This document shows positions 24,201 to 33,200 of a stretch of DNA of 64,000 bases, in pieces (within the stretch, counting starts at the first letter, position 1; the number at the start of each line of letters is the position of its first letter). The position numbers and the translations under genes were made by a program. The notes beneath the pieces are model-generated. The model was given only the letters and a program-made list of their open reading frames with translations. It was not told where the DNA came from and made no database searches. The stretch is from Ottelia alismoides (Eukaryota; Streptophyta; Magnoliopsida; Alismatales; Hydrocharitaceae), in assembly GCA_037367405.1 (NCBI GenBank), contig JAZKJV010002947.1, positions 1,114,676 to 1,178,675 of the forward strand, read 5' to 3'.

Positions 24201-27200
24201 ATCATTCAACATCATGCTATAATTGCTAGGGTTTCGTTTTTTGAAACCCTAGATATTTTGTCCAGAAGCCGAGATCCAGATCTGAGCGACTGTTCCTAGC
24301 GAAGCCGCAGGCGACGGCAATGCCCTAGCCGCATCAGCCACTCTACAGGCGGTTCCCTTCCCAGTGCGCGCACTGGTGGCGCACGGTCAAACTCCAGATG
24401 CAGAACTCTCGATCCTCCAGCCTTAGCGGCACCCCTAGTGGCGCCCCATACCGCTCGTCGCCTTTTGCTCGTTCTCCCTCGACTCCAGGTCTTCTTCTCC
24501 AGCAGGCGACGATCCTCCAGCCTTAGCGGCACTCGCGGCCCTAGCCACTCTCAGCGGCGCCATTGGCGATGCCCCACCAGTTCTCCCCTCGCGCGAAGCC
24601 CCCTGCGCGAAACCTCCATCATCAACAAGAAGCGGCGACCCTGCCGCTCATCTCGCGCATTGCACAGAACTCCAGACGCCTCTCCTGCTCATGCAGGAGC
24701 CCTAGATCCACAGGAGCACTTGTGCGCGAACGCCTCTCCAGCGCAGAACTCCAGGCGGCGCGCTTTAGAAGCGCCCTCGCGCTCAGGCCCCTGTACCCTC
24801 GGCCCACGCGCACCTCTCACGCCCTCCTCTCCAGATCGCCTTCACAGGCGATGAGCTCCAGACCCCAGGCGGCGGGCCCTAGCCGCCGATTTCCTCCAGC
24901 AGCGCCCCTCCGGTGCAAAAGAAACCCCAGAAAAGAGGGCGGCATCGTGCGTGTTGAGGGTTCCTACGGGAACCCTAAGGGCTCAAGGCCCGTTCTTTAT
25001 CAAAAAAATTAGAGGGAGGGCCTGCCGTTAGAGTAAAAATAAGGGAGAGGGCCGATGTGGGCCGTGCTTTTGAAAAAAAGGGGAGGTATTAGAAAAAATG
25101 TGGGGGGCCGTGAGATGTTTTTTTGAAAAAAAAGGAGATTGGTCAAAAAAAGAGAAAGAAAGAAAGGAAAAAAAAGGGGCACGTACATTTGAAAAGTCGT
25201 ACGCATAAAAAAAAGAGCCGAAAAAAATGTTGAAACAACTTAAAAAATTGATTTAAAAAATTGTTTATAAAAAATGTGACAGCTTAAAAAAAAGCCGCAA
25301 GAAGTTTTTTGAATGTTCATGTTTACCCCTATTCATCTTGTCTTCTCCCAACTTTGTCGATATCTCTATTTTCCGACAAGTATAGGAGGAAGGCAGAGTA
25401 TATGTTGAGTTCTTCGGCATCATCACTATGACGATTCAAATTCCAGTTGCAGTTCCGGTTCAGAGGCAGATTTCATATTCGAGATGCCCAGTCAGTTTCA
25501 TATTCTACAAATACAGTTTTCAGATTAAGATTATCCATGCGGAAGATTCAGACTCGACGTTCAGATTCCGAGTCCACAGGTGTGATGCGCAGTTGTTCAG
25601 ACTCGACGTTCAGATTCCGAGTCCACAGGTGTGATGCGTAGTTGTTCAGACCCGACAGATTGGTCAGAGTCCAAGTTCGAGGCACTCCATGTTGAGGCCC
25701 ATTTTCGAGTTCTCCAGAGAGAGACTCATTTTCAGACACGCATATGTTTGCGGTCTTTTCAGATGAGTACATGTATGCCATCAGTTTAGAGGTCCCTATC
25801 CATTCTTGTTTTGTAGGCCAAAGTTTTCATGTGAGCCATAGGGACTCCAGAGTAGAGGACCATTCCCTATGCCTTGTTCATGTGGTATCATAGGTACACC
25901 GGAGCAGTGCACCATTCTCTGAGCCAGATGGGAGAGACCTAGTTCTCTGACGAGGAGACTTATTTCAGACTCCATTCTCCAGCGACCGTGGACTCCGACA
26001 ATGATTGCACAACCACAACCCTTTTCAGTTCAGCCCTTCTCAAAGATGGAGCAGTTGTCCACATTATTGTGGCGGGCCAGAGTACTCCGATGAGGACTCA
26101 TTTTCCAGTTGCAGTGACTCTGACAGGCGCAGTTCAGAGCACATGTTCTCCGACGAGGAGATTCAACAGACTCACACTCCAGCCTGTTCGTCCTCCTCAC
26201 CTGCACGGCATGAGAAACAACGTCCTCGACAACTACGGTTGTGCGCGTTGGGTTGATATTGTCCGTAGTGTCATGTAGCGTTGAGTTTCTTTCTGTTTGT
26301 CCAAACTGAGCATTGCAAGCTCCAGCTTGAGGGGGAGTGTTGGAGTAGTTGTTATCTGCGCTTATTGAGTTGTAGCAGGGTAAATGGATCCTGGAGAAGA
26401 TCCATTTACCCCATCTAGTGTTTAGTCCCACATTGTCCAGCGGTGGGACTTGGAGGCTTTGGAGAGGCTATATAAGGAGCCCCAGACCTCCTGTATCCAT
26501 CGAGAAAGTGCAATGCAAAATATGCCCATTTGAGGGCTTCTCCCGTGGTTTCATCCCGCTCCTCACGGAGTAGGGTTCCACGTTAAACCTTGTGTTCTTC
26601 ATGTTTATTCTTCTTTATTCTCTGATTCCGCTTCCACTTTCTATTTCTTAACAAGCTCATGCCACAGATTTAAGTCAGACTTCTCCTGATCTCATTGATC
26701 ATCGCTATAATGATTTTCTTGCTTGCCTAAGAGAGATCATACCTCTAAGCTGTTGGATCTTCCAGCACCAGTCCATCAAATATTGCAGCTTCTGTCCCTA
26801 CTAATAGCTCATGTATTACTCATGCATTTGCTGGTTGCTCTCGACCATATCCTTCAAAGTGGATAATGGATTCCAGAGCATCAGACCATCTCTGCGGAGA
26901 TAGATTGCATTTTGGTACATACAGTCCAACAAAATTAGGTGGATCGGTAGTGTTTGCTGATGGGACTCAATCCTCAATTACTGGGAGGTTCATTTGGCAC
27001 CCTCCATACACCTGCAGAATGTTCTTCATGCACCTACCTTTTCCATGAATTTACTGTCTATTAGCCAGATTACAAAAGATTTGCAATGTCATACTATATT
27101 TGACTCTAGTTTCCTTGTTTTTCAGGATATACTTGCGACCAGGATGATTGGATGTGGCTGTGAATATGGAGGGAACTCTTGCACAGAGTCGAGGCGTCGC

Positions 27201-30200
27201 ATGGAATTAGGGTTTTGATGAAATAGAGATTTCTTGAATCTCGAACTTGAACAGATCAATGAACATGAACAGATTGAACATTAAAGACATAAATATTCAA
27301 GAATAAATCCCTGAAATCGAACCAGCTCTCTGATACCGTATAGAAAACGAGAATGCATAGTCATATCCGAGATAAAGAATATAAAACTATGGAAGAAATC
27401 TTGGATTTTACATGGAACCCTACTTCATAAGGAATGAGATGAAACCATGGGAGAAATGCCTTAAAGGACTTATGTTAATAATAATATCTCTCATATGTTA
27501 CAAGTCAACATCATCTAACTTCTGATCAACAATAGGTGTTGAAGTGAGAGTAGGCTCCACCTGCGCTACCACACGAATATACACATGGTAGATATTCTTC
27601 AGGTAGCAAGTTTCCTCCAAATGATCAGGATGATGACCATAAGTGTATGGACAACACTGTCATCCACCGCTGCCACATGCACTACACCCTCTGAATTGAT
27701 ATATGACTCCGTTGTTGCTGTTGAGAGTTTTTATGGTATGCTATTCTTTTCTAGTTTATTTATTTCTTAGTTTGTACTATGTAATTTACCCATTAGGGTT
27801 TCTCTCTTTAATATAAGAGAACCCTTGGGCTCAATGAATAAACAACATATTTTCCTCAACATGGTATCATAGTGGCGGTCTTAGATCGGAGCCTGTATCC
27901 TAGATCCAAACCTACCTTCCAACCCAAAACATGTTGTCGCCTCCCAGGATCGGCGTCACCATCTAGCAACAATAACAACCGCTGTCATTGTCGCTTATCA
28001 GCACCAACAACAACCAATGCTCCCTGCCAAGCCGTGGCACGTCGCCCAATGGCCCAGTGATCCCTCGCCCCAGTTCTGCTGCTCCGGCGGAGAAATAGCC
28101 GCCCCAATCTATCGCCCAGTGGCATCACTGCTGTCAAAATGGCTGTCTGCCATCCTAGATCACGACCCAATGATGTTGCCGTCTGGTTGTTGATCGGGCC
28201 TCGCAGTTTCTGGCCTAAATTCAAATATTTTTGGTCTAATTTTGGTCTGAAAAAAGCGAAATCAGACCGTTGTGGACCTTCTAAGACTTGTCATGACAAC
28301 AATTGTCTAGGGTTTGTTGTGGAATGAGTCTACACCTTCAACCACCTCTCTTCATATCTGTATATACGCACCAAGATCAGTCTATGATCTCAGTTATCTA
28401 TCTACGATGTCAGAAAGCATAGTTGATGTACTATCCCCATGTGCCTCTAAGGGCTAGGCCCTATCGTCAAGATGAACGATACGAACTACGAATTGTGGGC
28501 CATACAATTCATAAATCTACTCCAAAGTCATGGTAAGAAGCATCGAGGCATTAATTACCGGATTTTGGTTTCATTTTAGTGACTGACTGAAAGGGTCGAA
28601 TATCGGTCGAAATTCGGATATAATTTCGGCCATTTTGATCGATTTTTGAACTAAGGCCCCCAAATTTCGACCTATATACTTTCGGCCAAATTTCAGTCAC
28701 CCACCGGAATGGAAATTCGGCCGAATTTCAGTGAATTTTAATCCCATGAGAAGCATATTCTGACACATGATGAGCTGGTGGACAAGATTGGGACCAATGC
28801 CTTATGGGAGATGTTAGAGATTAACGTATATTGTTGTTGCTTTATTTACCTCTATCTCCTTATGCATTGTTTCCCTATGTATCACTGTTTCCTTATGTAC
28901 TGTTTCCCTATGTAACCCCACAGGGGTATTTGTGTAAGTTCTCCTTTGAGCACCTTAGGGTTTAGTCCTATATAAGGACTCCTAGACCTCACAGAATAAA
29001 CACACAATATTCTTCTCTTCTTTTCTCCACATGGTATCAGAGCAACGGTCCTAGACCGGTGTTCTGACCTATTTTTCCCTCCTACCACCGCCCGCCCCTT
29101 CTTCTCTCCCATCCACGACGCCTTGCGTTAGGCGTGTGCACATCGGGTTCTTGCGCCTTGGGCTCTTAGCCCTAGGCACACCCCCCCGCGCACGCGCTCC
29201 CTGCCCCTGCATCGCGCTCCTGCACACCCTTCATCGAGCTTCTGCGCACAACTCATCGCTGCAGCCCTAGGCCCCTGTTCGGCTCCGGTTTAGGGCGTTC
29301 AGCCTCCACAACTCTCTACTAATGTGCAACTAAGGAGGCTCTACATATCAACTACAACTTCATCTAGATCACTTTTTCTTGACCTAGAGACGCTATCATG
29401 AAATCCACCGAGACCAAGCCTATGTATCCACCTTCTTCTCTAATGGTGCAAGGCACATCTATCAAGTTGAAAGGCTCGGAAAACTATGTTTAATGGTCTC
29501 GATCCTTCAAGATATTTATTGGTGGTCAAAGAAAGGGTGCCATCCTCACGAAGACTCCTCTTGCTATCATTGATGCAGAATATGAAGCCTGGTTTGTCGA
29601 CAATTGGCAGGTAATTACCTGGATGACTAATAGTGTAGATCCAAATATTGCTGCAAATATCTTATATAAAGATACTGCAAAAGCCATGTGGGAAAATCTG
29701 GAGCACACATATTCCCAGAAAACAACCAAGTCTCGTCTCTCTGATATATACACAAGTATCTGGTCTACTAATCAAGAAGAGACCAGTCTAACTGAACCCT
29801 ACCGGATACTTACAAGCTTGTTTGAGGAACTTCTAATCTTTCAACCTGCATGTTGTGATAAACAAATAGGCGAATGTGCTGAGTGGTAGGTCTACAGGTT
29901 TCTCTCGGGACTTCACCCGAAGTACAAAATTGCAAAAGATCAATTTCTTATGGTAGATAAATTGCCTACGATCGAAACCATATTCGGTCGACTACAGGAA
30001 CTGGAAGCTCCGATTCAAAATTCTCTGGTTCATTCTTCCACAGAGACAATAGCCCACTATTCATCTGGGCGAAGAGGATGACAATCCTATCCTAGAGGCC
30101 GAGGTCGTGGCCGCGGACGTGACGTTGGACAAGGTCGTGGTCGTGATTCCTCTACTGATCGTTATCCTTCATGCATACACTGTGGTCGCATGAATCATCC

Positions 30201-33200
30201 GTCTGAACGTTGGTGGGCAACATTTGGCAGGCAACCGAATGCTCATAACACTTATGACGATGAATGACATGATACGAACAATGATACAACTACTCAGAGT
30301 ACAGATGGACAACATACTCCATTCACTGCTTCTGAATATACTCGTCTACGACAACTTCTAAATGATTCTGCTCCCTCAACAAAAGATACGACCGCATTTG
30401 CTGCTACTGCTAGCCTTGCCACTACATTAGGTACAGTAGCAAACTCAGTTTCTGTTACCATGCATGGATTATTGATTCTGGAGCTTCCACTCATCTAACG
30501 GGAGATGTAAGTCTACTCACTTCATCTCAACCCTCTACCTCTATAAGAGCGTTCGTGTTGCCAATGGGGATCATTCTCCCGTTACTGCGGTTGGAAATAT
30601 TGAATTCTCCAACAAACTTCGACTGACAGATGTGCATTGTGCTCCTGCTTTCCCGTTCAGTCTTTTATCTGTTCAGAAGGTATGTCGTGAGCTACATTGT
30701 CGTGTTATTTTTGATGAATTCTGCTGCTATTTTCAGGACGTCCGGACGAGGCAGATTTTTGGTGGGGGACATGAGAGGAATGGCCTATATTACCTCAACA
30801 GCCCTACCACTTCCAACTTTGCTGACGCTGCCTCCATCACTGAAGATCCCCTTCTATGGCATCTTCGTCTGGGACATCCTTCTGCCAAAGCTCTCTCTAT
30901 GATGTTCCCTGAACTGTCTACGCTAAAACCTTTTGAGTGTGAAGCATGTCAGTTCGGAAAATATCATAGAGTTTCCTTTCCTGCTAGAACTAAGCCTTGT
31001 CGCACTACTCCTTTCTTCCTAATTCATTGTGATATTTGCGGACCCTGTCCGGTCAAAACCATTAGTGGTCATGAGTACTTTGTTGTTTTTGTGGATGTCT
31101 ACAATCGCTTATCTTGGGTATTCTTGTTAAAAGAATGTTCAGAAATTAATATCATTGTCAAGAACTTCTTTCATTATGTCAAAATTTTCTCTACTACCAT
31201 TAAAATCTTTCGTTCTGATAATGCTTGGAATTTACTCAGAATGACTTGATAAGCTTTTTTGCCTCCCAGGGAACCATACATCAAACATCTTGCCCATATA
31301 CATCCCAATAAAATGGGATTGCTGAAAGAAAACTGAGACACCTTCTTGATATTGCTTGATCCTTACTCACCCATATGAATGTTCCCAAGATATATTGGGG
31401 CAATGCTATCCTTACTGCTGTTCATCGTATAAACATGGTCCCCTCTGCTTCTCTACATGGCTCCACTCCCTTCAACTTCCCAAGGAGAAACCTTTCCCTC
31501 TGTTCTTACGAATTTTTGGATGCACAACCTTTGTCCATAACTTCCATACCATGGACAAATTATCTGCTCGTGCTATCAAATGTGTTTTTCTAGTGTATTC
31601 TCAAACTCAAAAAGGATACATATGTTACGATCCTACAGGACATCGTTATTACGTATCTCTTGATGTCACCTTTTTTGAACAAAACAACTTCTTTACTCAG
31701 ACAGTGTCCGATATACCCCTAAAATTCCCCCCTCCACCAATTGTGTATAAAAGAAGAACTGTGTCTAATCCTGTTCAGGTTCCTTTACCTATTCCACTGT
31801 TGCAGGACACTACGCCATCCTCGAATACTCCCACCAATGCTACCCCGGATAGTCCTCAGGAGTTACTGATCGCACTACGAAGAACAAAGAGGCAATGCAC
31901 ACTTCACCCAATATCTCATTTCACCTCTACTAATGGGTTATCTTTGCTCTGACAAAAGATATGCAGATGCCATAATGACTATTTCTGTTCCCAAAGATCA
32001 TCATAGTGCATTAGAAGATGAGGGATGGAGAATGGCAATGAATGAAGAAATGGAAGCATTACAGTCTCGAAAGACATGGGACCTTGTCAAATGCCCTCCT
32101 GAATGTAAACCAATTGCATGTCGCTGGATCTTCACTACAAAGCAGTCCCTTGACGGTTCTATTGATCGTTTAAAAGCAAGACTTGTAGCAAAGGGCTTTA
32201 CTCAAACATACGGGGTAGACTACTTCGAAACATTCTCCCCCGTGGCCAGAATGGGATCCATACGAACTATCATCTCTGTGGCAGTGAACAAAGGTTGGCC
32301 TATGTTTCAGTTAGATGTCAAGAATGCGTTTCTATATGGAGAGCTTGACGAAGAAGTCTTTATGATACAACCCCCAGGTTACGAAGTCGAGGGGGAGTAT
32401 GTATGCCGAAGAGTCCAAGAGCTTGGTTTGATAGACTGAGTACAAAGATTGGCACCATGGGCTTCCAGAGGACTACATCTGACTATTCGGTTTTTGTTAG
32501 GAGACGACAGACTGGTGTTGTAATTCTTGCTGTATATGTAGATGATATGATTATTACTGGAGATGATGACCAAAGGATACTAGAAACCAAGGCTTTCTTG
32601 CAAAAAGTATTCGTTACCAAGGATCTTGGACGACTTCGCTATTTTCTATTCATAGAAGCGCTACGTACTAAGAAGGCTTACATATGTCACAGAGGAAATA
32701 CTGCCTTGACATACTAACTGAGGCAGGACTACTTGGGTGCAAACCCTCAGGAATTCCAGCAGAGCTGATATATCTTTGAAGACCCTACACGATATAGGAG
32801 TCTGGTTGGCAAACTTCTATATCTTACAGTGACTCGACCTGATATATCTTATGCTGTAAACAGAGCCAGCCAATATATGGAGAAACCATGCTACAACTAT
32901 TGGCAAGATGTACTTCAAATCCTTCGCTACCTAAAAGACTCGCCAGGACGAGGAATCTTCTATGGGGCAAATGGTTACACAAATCTTACTGCATATGCTG
33001 ACGCCGATTATGCAAGCTCTCCTGAAGACCGTCGATCTACAGCTGGATATGCCATGATGGTAGGAGGAAACCTGGTTAGTTGGAGAAGAAAGAAACAAGC
33101 AGTTGTTTCAAGATCTAGTGCTGAAGCTGAATATAGAGCAATGGCTCAGGCTTCATGTGAGATCACATGGCTGCTCACTTTTCTACAAGAACTAAATGCT

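Noticed and set aside
24296..25012. Arg/Ser-rich open frames in the TRIM-like interior
   Set aside because: Overlapping frames on both strands in GC-rich DNA, no motif, no start context. Treated as non-coding leader.
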